Positions 1 through 12,280 of a stretch of DNA of 64,000 nt are shown one piece after another. The position numbers and the translations under genes were made by a program. A model generated the notes under the pieces. The model made no database searches, had not been told where the DNA came from, and worked only from the letters and a program-made list of their open reading frames with translations. Source of the DNA: Ulva prolifera. Its lineage: Eukaryota > Chlorophyta > Ulvophyceae > Ulvales > Ulvaceae. The DNA lies in the NCBI GenBank assembly GCA_023078555.1, contig CM041198.1, positions 11,227,874 through 11,291,873 on the forward strand. Reading direction: 5' to 3'. Every line of letters begins with the position of its first letter. Position 1 is the first letter of the stretch.

Positions 1-12
1 ACCTCATCTGGC

Positions 13-3000
13 TCATCCTCCCAGATTCTCCTCTGGGGGCTGAGCAACTGTCCCTGCGCCAGATGCTGAGGCCGCAGCCGAATTACTTCCGGAACGGACC
101 CGCTGAGCCTCCAGATTCTGATGGGCCGCAGCCTGTTCATCATCTGAAATGGTGTAGTCCATGCGCTGTTCATCATCATCATCATAGATGCCAGGACCAT
201 CGTCGTCTTCATCCATGTCATCGTCAGACGCAGTGACAGACATTTGAACAGGAAACGCAGCTTCTACACTAGGGTCGTGCAATACAGCGTTGCGCGTGGC
301 AACGTATCTCGCAGTGCGAAACGGCGTAGCCACAGGGTGATGCACTTCACCACGCACACGAGGGGGACAGAGACATCGGGATGGGCAGCAGCTCTGGAGG
401 TCGCACGCGTGCGATGCAGAGTTACTCTGGCCATTTTCGGTGTGGCCCGGGAGGGGTCACGCCGAATTATCTCCGCAGAGGAGCCAGCCCCAAACCGCGG
501 AGAATACACGGCAGGTTTGGGGCTAGGATCGTCCTGACGGAAAGTCATCTCCATGACAGGGACCCTACCATGACCGGGGGGGGATGTGAAGCTGGTCACG
601 CAGACGGCGCAACACTCCCCCGTCATACGTGTGATCAGACAGGAAAGGGGGGACATCACTATCTGTCACACGCTCGCCCTCGTTGTCCCCCTCAAAGGCA
701 ACCTTGTAAGAGTTCGCAAACTCCGCAGGCTCCCTCTTGTCCACAACAGCGGACGCATCGTACTTACGTACGTAGCGGATCAACTGATCCGCAGTGCACA
801 TCACCTGACGCACAACAAAAACCCTACCCCCAGGAACATCCTGGGCGTACACACGCTGCATGCTGGGGCCCAGCCCGGCCCCGACCCAGTATGCAAGGAC
901 ACCCCGCGGGGACAACTTCCGCAGCTTGTCGTCCCTGGGATATGCGTACTCCTCAACCCCCCACGGACGCTGCTGCCGCAGCAGATCTTGAAACACCTCA
1001 ACGGAGGTGTCCCGGAAAAAGGACATGTAAGGAATGATATCCTTGTCACAAGACCGCACTAAAAACTCTGTCGACGCAAGCAACTTGTAATTGTGCTTTT
1101 CCTCATCCCTCAACTTATCGCGCTCGGCCTTTTTCATGCGCTATGTGCCCTTTTCAGCTTCAGCCACATCTGCCGCAGCGTTGATGGCATGCTGAGCTTT
1201 CTGGGACTTTAGAATGAGTGCCAGTTTGTCATGGTACAACGCCGAGCACGGCGTGAGATTGTGGCCATGTACAACACTGGCGAGACATTCTATCCACAGG
1301 AACAGAGGCAGGCCACTCGCAAGCAGCACTGCACGGAGTGACTCAAAAGAGATTCCGATTCTCCGCTCGATCATGCCATTACAGCGATGATCAGCTGTGG
1401 GGGTTAAGCGGTGAGTGATGCCGCGACGCTGGAGGTAGAGTTTTAAGGCCTCAACCATGAACTCTCCCCCTTTGTCGGTGTGTAGGATGCGCACACCCGG
1501 TTCACCTGGCTTCACCACATTTACCCGAATGCGTTCAATAATATAAGAGATCATGGCCGCAGCCTCACTCTTTTTGCGAAGACCTACCACGAAAGTATAG
1601 CGGGTAAAGGCACACATCACGAACAAAGCATATTTCACACCTCCAATTCCTACTGGAGTGACAGGTCCAGCTAAATCAGCGTGCAGTTGCTCACCAGGCC
1701 ACTTGGCCTGGCCCATGAGCTCACAATCATTGGCAGAGAAGTTACCCGCAGGCACTTTGCCAATTCTGCAGCCGTGACACCGATTTCCCAGCGGCTCGGA
1801 ATCGACACTCAAATTCAAATGACCACAAAAATCAGCGTCGGATTGCATGCGCTTAAGAACCCAATTTGACTGATGAAATGACAAATGCGCTATGAAAGCA
1901 GGATCTAGAAGGTAAGCGTCATGTGGGACCTCAGCTCCCCAAGTATTAGGTCGCTGTAGGTCAATGGCCGCAGCCGCCACATGGTGCCACTGCCGCTGGT
2001 CATCGACCACGCAGGTCGGACTGCTCTGGTTAGACCAGACTACTCCCCTGTTGACTGGGGCACCGACAAGAATGGGCTTAGTGTCTACCTCCATTTTGAA
2101 CGCAAAAACAGGATGACCATCTACATCTAGCTCCTGATATTTCACATCGTCCTCGATATCAGTAGCCATATCACCCAAACCAGGAATATACAACACATTC
2201 CTACGCGTGTCCAAAAATATTTGCTCATGCCTAAGACCCATTGTGCTAAGCAGATTGTACGGACATTCAGGCGCATAGTAAACACCAGGGATCTCCATAT
2301 CTAATGGATGCTTGTTCCCATGCTTGTCAACATAAGTGCCCAGGTTCACCTGAATGGTTCCCCTGCCCATGATAGGGAGTTTGCCTGGTCCCGCGGGATT
2401 GGCAGTCCTCTGGCATGGGCCGTACTCAGTAAACATTTCACGATTGCCTACGATGTGAATGTCCGAACCACTATCAACAATAATATTCCAAGGCAGAGAC
2501 GCGTCTGGTTGCGGATACTTTTCAGGCATCTCTACAGCACAAACATCCTTGGCCGCAGCTTGTTTGCGTTGGGGGCAGTTCGCACGCAAATGTCCTTTCT
2601 TCTTGCAGAAGGAACATGTCCTGGTCTCCTCGCGAGGAGACTGGCCAGCCGCGAGAGCAGCGACCACAGGACCATCACCACGGGGCTGCTTGCGCCAGCC
2701 ATGGCCGGGTTTGCCCGCGGGCGCCCGAGACCTAGCCTGCAGCTGTCGCTGTGATTTGAGCAAGTCAGCATGCTCAGTCAAACGCGATGTGATCACATGA
2801 GGGAAGGAGTGTTGGACTTCGCCGCGCACAGCGTTGAACTCCTCCCCCACTTCTAACAGTTTCAAACGAAGCCATCGCTGGCCCACATCGGCACCTAGTG
2901 CCTCCAGTTGAGTATATACACTCATCACATCACCACAATATGTCGCGACATCTTTATTGTGTTTTGATAAAGAATTAAACCGACTCCACAGTTTGTGGAT

Positions 3001-3590
3001 TTCGGCTTCGGTGCTAGGCCTATACTTTGCACTCAAATAGGCCCATGCTTCACACAGGTGTGACATGCGATAGACAGTCGTCCTATCCGCGTCAGGCAAA
3101 GACATCAGGACCTGTGTCCTCGCCCTAGCATGGACACGTTGTTTGTCCGCAGACGGTGCGTGCTGCAATAAGTGGTCTAACTCGAATTGACCTAACCACA
3201 AAAAGACTTTCTGCTCGTACGCAACGAAGCTTTCGGTCTTAAAATTCCATTCAGGCAATTTCCCTTTAGTCAAATCAGGCTCGCTACGTCCCCGAGATGC
3301 ACGCAGCGCTTCGGTCAACGTCTCGAGCGTGATGAATGACTCAGTGTGACCGTGATCGTCAACAACATGAGAGGAAAAAGGCCCCTGCTGGCTGCTCTGC
3401 CCAGTGTGGGAAGAGGGACATGGCCGGACAACTCGTCCACCACGGAGTTACATGCCCGCGGGCTGTTCTCCGCCAGGGAGCTGCTGGCCTGCGTCCCTGT
3501 CGACGAATGGCTGCTGGTCAGCCTCGTCGTGCCTCTCCTCGCGAGGAGAGTTGGCGTTAGAGTTACCAGAGAGAGACAGCCTGCAGTAGG
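13..3590 (-). pseudogene. copia family A gag-pol (gag to integrase), broken
   Basis: The main open stretch is 1141-3318 (725 codons). It holds a gag of the UBN2 type, a CCHC knuckle beginning CSFCKKKGHLRANC, the protease motif VDSGSDIHIVGN, the pre-integrase HHCC-like segment ending NRCHGCRIG, and integrase with HADLAGP, ILHTDKGGEF and MIERRIG supplying the D, D and E residues. A single in-frame TAG at 1141-1143 separates it from the rest of integrase (565-1137). Near 565-570 the frame slips in a run of eight C, and the acidic linker continues at 13-357. Compared with the right copy, the gag start codon has become CTG near 3579 and a TAA follows near 3455. The copy is therefore dead unless these are read through. 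Function and domains are secure from the family; exact end points are not. Confidence 0.88.
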
Positions 3591-3886
3591 GAAGACGGTT
3601 GTTTGTCGCGCGCAGCAACTCACCGATGGGATGGCTCGCAAGCCGACAGGTTGATAAAATGAGCGAAAGCGTTCGCTTGTCTCAGCGCTGATCATTAAAA
3701 CAAGCGTCTCGAATTGTATCTGATAACAATGTGCTACGAGAAAGCTAAATGATGCCTGCGCTTTTGACCGCAGTCTGAGCGCCGGCAGAATAGTGGAATG
3801 TCTGCCATGTCTGCGCACAGACATTGATCGACGGCTTCCTGAACAAGACCATAAAACAGACATAACGATAACATTCACCGATACCA

Positions 3887-4234
3887 TGACAGATGCGCTC
3901 TCATCTGCAGGTCAGACGCGCAGTCTTAGGTCAAGTCAGGCAGCCAGCATTCCATACCTGCTGCGCACAGAGGTAGAACCGAGGAATGCGGGGGAGAATC
4001 AGGATACAGCTAGTACCGTGAAACAGTGATAAGAAATGGTTACAGATCTCAGTGTGCACATGCTTATATGCACACTGAACACTCAAGGTTACGACGGGAA
4101 ACCCTCGCACGATCTCTCTCACTACATCGAGACAATCACGGCTGGCGGCTTACCCCTGCACCGGATCCGCAGATCGATCGTGCATGGGTGCACCTGTCAC
4201 CACATTGCTGCGTGCAGGCGCATGCATTGTGACA
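3887..4234 (-). repeat. 5' LTR of left copia A element
   Basis: It is 348 bp and bounded by the family termini (TGTCA...TGACA; the inner end is mutated to TGACAG on the plus strand). Adjacent at 3870-3886 on the minus strand is TGGTATCGGTGAATG, a likely primer-binding site of initiator-Met tRNA type. LTRs of the same family lie at 4235-4581, 4928-5275, 50933-51280, 51843-52187 and 58590-58934. Confidence 0.85.
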
Positions 4235-4581
4235 GTCACAATGCATGCGCTTGCACGCAGCAATGTGGTGACAGGTGCACCCATGCACGATCGATCTGCG
4301 GATCCAGTGCAAGGGTCAGCCGCCAGCGTGATTGTCCCGGAGTAGTGAGGGAGAGCCTGAAAGGATCTCCCGCCGTAATCTTGACTTTTCAGAGTGCATA
4401 TATGGCTGTGCACACAAGAGAGTTGTAACCATTATTCTTAATATTTCACGGTACTAGTATTATCTCTCCCTAGCATTCCTCGGATCTACCTCTGTGCGCA
4501 GCAGGTATGGAATGCTGGCTACTTGACCTGACCTGTGCATGACTGCGCGTCTGACCTGCATAAAGATAGCGTTTCTAACCA
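4235..4581 (+). repeat. copia A LTR in opposite orientation, head to head with 3887-4234
   Basis: This is a second family A LTR, reading on the plus strand from GTCACAATGC to about TTTCTAACC. It lacks the first T and abuts the preceding LTR directly, so the junction is a long near-perfect palindrome centred near 4235. No internal element sequence follows it, so it is a solo or rearranged LTR. No target duplication was found. Confidence 0.8.
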
Positions 4582-4927
4582 AAGCTCCTCTGAGTTGCTA
4601 GTCAGCTGCACGAATGTGTTTTGCTCAGGTCCAGAATATATGATATACCGGAAGACGTGGAATATATTCCTATATACCGGGTATATTTCCTCGATTGTAT
4701 ACCGCAGATCCAGGTTTAATCATAGTTATATGGGGGTTCTCATGTCACATGAAGCATGTACAATCTCGCGGCTGGAGCATCTCGCAGGCTGCGGCAGTCG
4801 GAATACAACAAAGTCCCGTGCGATGCAGCAAGGAGCACAAGTATGTAAGCCTGGAAAAGCGGTACACCGATTGGGCATCTATTCTCGGTACATCGGAACA
4901 TATGGACCATGTTCCGGAACATCATAC
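4582..4927. other. non-coding stretch with ATACCGG-type AT-rich repeats
   Basis: No coding pattern was seen. The segment 4630-4705 has several copies of ATATACCGG-like words, and 4870-4920 has inverted pairs of TCGGAACAT and CCGGAACAT. Similar words recur at 6280-6440, which suggests two fragments of one low-copy repeat. Confidence 0.4.
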
Positions 4928-5275
4928 TGTCAGAAAGGCTATCTATCCGTAGGTCAGACACGCAGTCTTACGACAAGTCAGGAGGCCAGCATCTCATACC
5001 TACTACGCACAGAGGTAGAACCAGAGAGATGCTAAGGGGAGACATGATACAGCTAGTACCGTGAAACAGTGAGAATAATGGTTACAGCTCTCTGTGTGCA
5101 CAGCCATATATGCACACTGAATAGTCAAGATTACGGCGGGAGATCCTCGCAGGATCTCCCTCACTACTCCGGGACAATCCCGCCGGCGGCTTACCCCTAC
5201 ACGTGATCCGCGAATCATCCGTGCATGGGTGCACCTGTCACCACACTGCTGCCCGCAGTCGCATGCATTGTGACA
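4928..5275 (-). repeat. solo LTR, copia family A, with 5-bp target duplication CATAC
   Basis: This 348-bp LTR starts TGTCAG and ends TGTGACA on the plus strand. It is flanked exactly by CATAC at 4923-4927 and 5276-5280. A 5-bp duplication is the normal copia integrase footprint. No internal sequence is present, so it arose by LTR-LTR recombination. Confidence 0.92.
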
Positions 5276-5280
5276 CATAC

Positions 5281-7608
5281 ATTTGAGACCCATGCAAATC
5301 GGAAACATGAAGCTATCAGCTAGCCAAAAGTAAAGTAAAGCATTTGGTCTTTTGCAACTGATTTGCAACAGCTTTAGGCACATTGTGACAAGGTTTCAGT
5401 TGTGTTGGAGCAGAGAGGGCTACTGTAGCGGTTATACACGATTTTTCAATCTCCCAAAACGGAGCTTAATGAAATGTTGATGCAATTGACACAATGTGAT
5501 GAGACATCGGATCAACATTAGAAATATATCATTGGAATGCACAAAACAAGTGCTTTCATAATTACAAAACAACGTTATTGAATGATCTGTGTGCAAGTAA
5601 ATATCTGCTTGTCTAGCTGCCCCCTATGTGCTCACTGCGCAGTTGTGTTCACAGCAATGCTCCCACAAAGCACTGACTTGAGCAAGTATATCGTCGAGTA
5701 CAGCTCATGCAGTGAAGGTGGTCAAACATGGCTTCTCGTTGGTCAAACGAATGGTGTTTGATTAGGCTGGTTGTGAGTCTGAGACCTTTGCAACACTGAC
5801 ACCTTGCACGCAGCCTATCTTGCCTAGCCGTAGCCACACTGTCTAGAAGCATAGCAACCCCATCCACAACTGTAAAATGGAGTGTGGCACGGCTCAAGGA
5901 AGCTTGGCGAGGACATTATAGCGGTGGGAGCAATGCTGCTTTCACGCTGGTAATCGTGCGTGTCTTTGAATAAATCAACATCGATGCAACATTTGGTGCT
6001 CTTATTACCTTTGTGCCTAGCGAGAGTATAAAGATGCCGCGTTGCACAGGGACAAACGACTCGCATGCGTGCAACACTCAATTTTGCAGCACCGTTGTGT
6101 ACCGTACATGAACCTGAACATTTGATAATTGAATTTGATGTCGCTCGAGGCCTCGGTAGCGCTGTTATGTTCATATCAGCGCTCACACACGGAAAAGCGT
6201 AACGCGCACTTTGCAATACAAGCACCGCGCGCACTGCAAACGACCTTACGACTGACCGCAGCCTCATAAATCTGAAGAATATTCCGAACATCGGAACATT
6301 GCCCTCCAATATGTACCGGTCAACGGTACATCAAGAGACACCCATATATGGCCATGGCCATATGTTCCTGGTATCCCGCATTTTGCCAATATACCGGTAA
6401 TGTACCGCATATTTTTGTACCGGTGCATGTACCCAGCCTGACAAGTATGGCACATTGTGCTGTCGCATATCTGCCGATGCTTTGCGGCTTGAGGAAAGGC
6501 AACCATTGATGTTAGCACTAGCGCAACTATCTCGAGATACTGCCGCTCGTACGCAGCTATTCGCTAAACATCGGGCCGACGATAATTAAATCGTACCTGA
6601 GTGTGTTGAGAGCTTTTCACAGCTCTGTTGAAGAGCATACGCAGCCTGGAAGATGCGACAGCACATACCGCTGCAAATAGCACGGTAACACAGCCTTGAT
6701 CTAGTCAACTATGCAACGCAACATCGCTATGTGCAACGTACTGCTTGCTTGTGATTGCAGCCATGGCAACGGCGCCCCCATGGGGCCCCAGCGGGTTGTT
6801 GACTGCGCGCTGTTGGCCCGACGGAGCCACCGTCATGCTCGGTTCGCCAAGTATGTAGCATGACGTCGTGACCCAGCCGCGGGGGGTCTCGATACAATTG
6901 CTCTTGGCGCTCGCAAAGTACGAGCTGTGACGCGATGACACAACGGCTGTGGTTTCGATAGGAAGGACTATTATCGGGCAATCGTGTCGTCATAGACTGG
7001 AAAAAAAAATCAGTAAATCAGTGGCATGCGCGCGACTCTACAGTGCACTGGTGCCGCTTGGTGCAATGCCCTGGACAACGTTGGTGCTGCTGGATTGCGA
7101 TGTTCACGGTGCCGCGCACAGGCTGATGTTTGCACTAATGGTAGTATGCCACAACCTTTTGCATGTAAGGCTTAGTAAGCGATCCAGCAAAGAGTGACGG
7201 AGTTCTGGGTCTGAGCGCAGTTGTTCAGGACAGGGTGATCATGACAAGTAATCGCCCAAGAGTTTAAGACTTGGATCATCGGGCAAAACTCGAGTTTGAG
7301 ACTTCAATCATCGGTCAAAACTCGGGCGGATTTTTCCACGCCAAGCTAAGATTAGAGTTCCAAAATCTATGTACCCGCGCCAGCTGTAGCGGTTGGGGTC
7401 CTGGCCGCCGTTGGCGGCAGAGCTGCTGCTATTGCAGGCGAAATTCTGGATCACTCTGACGTCACTGTGGAATGACAGGTCCAACACAAGAGTAACGTGC
7501 CATTGAAAGAGCCCTGAGCTCTGCTACTGCGCTGTCTACACAGTTCACCGAGCCGTTGCAAGTCTAGTCGTCTCGAACATCCGGGCACCGCGATTGTGAA
7601 TCGGTCTT
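5281..7608. other. 2.3 kb without a recognised gene
   Basis: Several short open stretches exist on both strands but none shows family motifs or a convincing splice chain. The part at 6280-6440 is rich in TACCGGT and ATATGGCCATGGCCATAT-like palindromes. The rest is featureless to the eye, apart from possible 5' untranslated sequence of the mannosidase gene near 7500-7608. Confidence 0.4.
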
Positions 7609-10600
7609 ATGTATGGGCTCCATGGCCAGAAGCGCGTAGTTTCCAATGCAGGCAACACTGATCCCGAGGCAGGCCTGCGGGCTCAGCCAAGGAATGCCTC
7701 GTCGAAGCGGACGCGCGTCAGAGTTTTGCCGATTCTGTGGGCTGCAGTGGCTATTGTAGCTCTGCTTTTATTTCTTGGCTCTGGTCACCGATCGCGGTGC
7801 AGGCCGGTATGGTTCCGCGTACCCTGCAGTGCGATTGGTATACCCCTCTTGTGAACGTTGGAGAGCATACGATTGCTGCCCTCAGTGAATAATGAAGTGC
7901 TTTCATTTCTGCTGAACGACCCAGACCGCACCACGTTCTTGTGGCAGACTGTGTACAGACATTTTTGTTGTAGCCTGAGGTAGGCCATTCTCAGGCGAGT
8001 CGGAACATTGCTTGACTCACCAGTTGTTCTGAGTCTAAATGGGCAGTCGGAAATGCTCGTGATTTGCGTGTTCTCTGCGATTTGTGTGTCCTTCTTTGGT
8101 GCCGGCTGGAGTTTCAGCGGCACAATGCTGCATATGCATTGTAAGTCACCCACCTGATTTCGGGCCCAGATACATGAGCTGCAAGACTTCATGTGGACAT
8201 GGGTGAATTGTCCAATCATACATGTGTGGACACTGTTTCCGGGGACTGTGTGTGGCGCCAGAGAACACATTTTTCGATCGTAATCCAGAGACTCAGATTC
8301 GGAGGTCTTGGTGGCACACAGTCAATTTTGAGCCTCGATTCACCCAGAGCTTCTGCAGGGGGAGGGGGGTTGTGAAGATGCACAAGATCCGGCAGACGCT
8401 CATGGTGGTCTCGGTGATCGCCTTTCTAAGGAGGAGTACCTGGCTGCAAGATCTGAAATCACCTCGAGCATCATGCACGCAGCCATGCCAGGTCAAGAAA
8501 GCCCTGAAGACATTAAATCGAACACATCCCGTGCGGGCATGAGCCAGACAGGAGACAGTAGCATCCGCTGCAGAGTTTCAGAAATCTGTGATGGCCAACG
8601 CGAGCAATGCTATCCGGGCGCTGATGGACTGGGATGTATCAATGACATTGGACAACGTCGAGATTATGTTATTGATGCAATCAAGTGGGCATGGACTTCA
8701 TACCAACGCTGTGCTTGGGGTTATGATGAACTCCAGCCGATCTCCTGCAGAGGACGTCAATGGTTTGGGCTGGGACTTTACATGGTTGATGCTCTTGACA
8801 CCCTAATACTTGCCGGAATGACAGAGGTGACTCTTTTGCCAATTTGGCTACTGTCATACCTTACACTGCCGCTGTTCACAAAAAAAATTCATGGCCGGGT
8901 GCACGCTGTGCTTCCGTTTGGCCACTCGAAACTAAGGTTGTCAATGTACTGCCTGAATGTACCTTGTGCTCGTTATCAGCTGCAGTGATCTTCCCTTGCA
9001 GGATGTGGAAGAGGCAGTCCAGTGGATCGACACATTGGATTCAGCTGGTGCACCAAATGCAACTTCCAATACGTTTGAGTGCACAATACGAATTGTTGGT
9101 GGACTGCTGTCAGCTGCGCACCTGCTTGATGGAGACACGCGTCTGCTGAAGCCTGCAATTGAAGTTGCCTTGCGACTCCTGTCAGCATTCAAGACGCGTT
9201 CAGGGATCCCGTACAGTGATGTAAATCTGCAGGCGATCACAGCAGGACATCCATACTGGACTTCATTTTCTTCGCTCTCTGAGTCGACTACTTTGTCCCT
9301 AGAGTTTAGCCATGTAGCACGGGTGCGATAATTTGTGCATGTGGCAATTGTACATGTGGAAATTCAATGCCAGCTTGCAATCCTCTGATCGCGTTTTGCG
9401 GTAAATGACACGTCCTGTCCGGGTGGCAACTGTGTCCATGCAAAGACATCGTTCTTAGGTGCGGTACTGATACCAGGTCGCGTCATACGATGCTATAGCA
9501 GCACCAGCATTACACGTATGGGAAGTGATGAAAAACATCAGGGGAACCGCTCACGGCCTTGCTCCCATGTTTTTGGATCCTAACAGCGGTTCATCAGGCA
9601 GCTTTGGGAGCAATCACGTCACCCTGGGCGCAAGGGGAGACTCGTATTATGAGTATGATCCTGGCTCTGCTACTTGCTCCTGCACCATGTGCCATCCTTT
9701 TGAGGGATGAGACGGCAACGACTATCAGCTGCAAATGATTCAATTTGTGTGTCTGAATAGTTGTTCTGACCTCTCTGATGGTCAATTTCGTGTCTTACAA
9801 TTCATTTCTTGATGTCGATGTAGTGACATCATGCATTGCAAATCAATTTGAAGTTGGTTCACTTATACAGATACATAATAGAAAGTATGAACGCCCAAAA
9901 CGGATGAAAGGAAGCTCCCATTTTTTACATGCCACATATGACCGACATGGCTCAGCTGCCCTGTCCACTACACCAGCTTCTGTTAGACTAATGTTTGAAC
10001 GTGTCGCTGCCTTGATATGATGCGGTAAGATTCTGTATTGTAGGCACTCACCCTCTGGCACAATCGTAAACGCTGTCAAATACTGGTTTCAGGGGTCGCC
10101 TCAACTCCTGGACAGTGCTCTAGGCAACAGCTGGGGGTCACATATGTAGGGTCATTTGCCCATAAACTGTCCGTTCGATTTCATGTACAATGGACTCTTG
10201 CATTGCTTTACGCGCATGTGGTACTTCGTTTCCCCAACATGTCGGACACACACGTCCAGCAGGTTCACAATTGTGTGGGACATCAACGGGTCTAGCATGC
10301 CCTCAAACTGCCACATCCAGATGAAAATTCACTTTCAGGTAAATGTTCTGGCAGGTACATGCTGAAGCAGTACATTATGGGAGGGCAGAAGGACAAGCAG
10401 CTATTACATATGTATCAGGCTGCCATGCAAGGAGTGCGAGCCATTCTACTTGGCCAAACTGGTCAAATACAAACTGGTGGCCTGCTCTATATTGGAGAGT
10501 GGACTATGAATTCAAACAACAAGCTTTCAGGGAAAATGGACCATTTAGTCTGTTTTCTGCCGGGAGTTCTCGCGTTGGGCCACTTCTATGGGATCGAAAC

Positions 10601-11521
10601 GGGTGTGAATTTTGATCGCAGGGGCTGCACTGAGCTGTACTGCCTCGGTAAAAAGCAATGACAGTTTCCAATGAAGCAGGTACCCATCCACATCACTTAA
10701 ATGACCTGGATCTGGCTGAACAGTTGATGCACACTTGCTACATGATGTACAAACTGACTCCCACAGGCCTGGCCCCTGAACTGGTTCATTTTGTTGACGA
10801 ACATCAGAGTGAATCCCGGCGCACACGCGAACATCAAAGCACAAGTTTCAATGCGGAGGTGACGTCAAATTCAACGCATCTCATCAGCACCTAAGATTGC
10901 TTTGGTCGGATGGTCACAGCCAATCTAAAAAACATGAATCCACTTTCTCTTGCAGGATGGCATTGGTGGCAGTCACTTTTTGGTGAAGCGATCAGACTCT
11001 CATAATCTGCTTCGGCCAGAAACGGTAGAATCAATTTTTGTCCTCTGGCGGGTTACAGGGAATGCAAAGTACCGAAATTGGGGGTGGCAGATTTTTCGGG
11101 CACTTGAAATGCACGCACGTTTGAAAACTGGTGGATACACGAGCTTGGACTCTGTACTTTCTGTTCCTGCTTCAAGAAGAGACAACACCGAATCGTTTTT
11201 CATCGCCGAGACGCTGAAGTACTTGCTCTTGCTGTTTAGCCCCGCAGAGGTATGCCCTTTCTAATGCTTACCGCTTCTTGTTTGACTTGCTTGGTAATTA
11301 CATCTCCTATGCTGCCGTAGGTTCTTCCACTTGTGGACTATGTCTTCAATACTGAAGCCCATCCCTTACCGATCATGCATTCTGCTGTGGAGAAAAATCA
11401 TTCCGCCTGGTATATGAAGCCTCCTAAAGGATTAGGACAAACGATCTCATTGGATAGCAGTGAGCTCCAGTCTTTAATTTCGCAGTTTCGAGATTCTTGG
11501 AAGTCAGACCAGGCAGACTGA
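7609..11521 (+). CDS. alpha-1,2-mannosidase, glycoside hydrolase family 47
   Basis: The product is likely a type II membrane mannosyl-oligosaccharide 1,2-alpha-mannosidase of the ER or Golgi, trimming Man9GlcNAc2 N-glycans. The first exon (7609 to about 7806) encodes a short basic tail and one membrane anchor (LPILWAAVAIVALLLFLGS). An acidic stem leads into the catalytic domain in an exon of about 8333-8826. Further exons are 9002-9322, 9477-9652, 10355-10602, 10680-10858, 10956-11249 and 11321-11521, all with GT-AG borders and matching phase. Family signatures appear in order: AWGYDELQPIS, VDALDTL, GLAPMFLDPNSG, LGARGDSYYEY, GEWTMNSN, KMDHLVCFLPG, PTGLAPE, LRPETVESIFVLWR and finally VFNTEAHPL, whose Thr binds the catalytic Ca2+ in the family. 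The stop is TGA. The join between the anchor exon and the stem exon is not resolved. Intron 9653-10354 is unusually long (702 nt). Confidence 0.93.
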
Positions 11522-12280
11522 TAGAGATTCAGTAGAAGCCAATCTTTCAGCAGAGCGAAACACAGTGCAGTGCAGATAGCAATGTATACGTCCACCGCTG
11601 AAGACTGAATGCAGGAATATTTGCCCATCTCGAATCGGCGAGTAACACATCACTCATGCCACTTCCTCGCAGCGGGCTCCTCAGGCATTAGTTGCAGTGA
11701 TAGTATCCAGAAGTACTAATCATTCACAAATCAGCTCAGCCTGCGAGCAAGTGTGCACAGCTTTGCTCTCGAATACAGTGTGCATTAACCAGGGGTGTCA
11801 CATGGCTACAGCCTGCTGCAAGGTTCAATACATGAACATCTCAGATGATCAGCTCAGACCCAGGTACTTCAGTTGTCCTCAGTTTCGATGCCAGGGCTCC
11901 TGTTCATTCTTCAAAATTGAATGCAAGATCATACACTAAGTGGTGTAAGCAAATGTTTCCACTCACCAGTGTCTCAAGTACATTCTCCAACAATTTACTC
12001 CATTTTTATATTGCCATTCCAAGACCGCTCACATGGACAAATTTTTACAGGGAATGTTGCAGTGTGGTCCAGCACTGAGCAGCCTATAGCAAGGTTCCAG
12101 ATATTAACCAGGAACTAGGCGTTTTCAGCTTCTCAGAGCATTCCATGCACCGTTGCAGTATTGACGTTCACAGTCGTGGAGAGGCTGAACATCATGTTGG
12201 ACATTTCTTATTTCCGTCGTGTACATCTGACACCGATACATGCATGCACAGTACAATGAATACGGAGGTCACCCAGCCTA
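11522..12280. other. intergenic stretch between convergent genes
   Basis: The mannosidase (+) and SurE (-) genes converge here. No coding signature was found on either strand; it presumably holds both 3' untranslated regions. Confidence 0.4.

Larger units (their letters stand above)
1..4234 (-). mobile_element. Ty1/copia retrotransposon, family A, left copy (cut by window edge)
   Basis: The minus strand carries, in order from 4234 downward, a 348-bp LTR, a primer-binding site, gag, zinc knuckle, aspartic protease, GAG-pre-integrase, integrase and the acidic linker that precedes reverse transcriptase. Reverse transcriptase and the second LTR lie outside the window. The same family is present on the plus strand at 58590-64000, and the two copies align domain by domain. 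The domain order protease, integrase, then reverse transcriptase is diagnostic of Ty1/copia (Pseudoviridae-type elements). The element is not intact, but it is better preserved than the right-hand copy. Confidence 0.93.
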
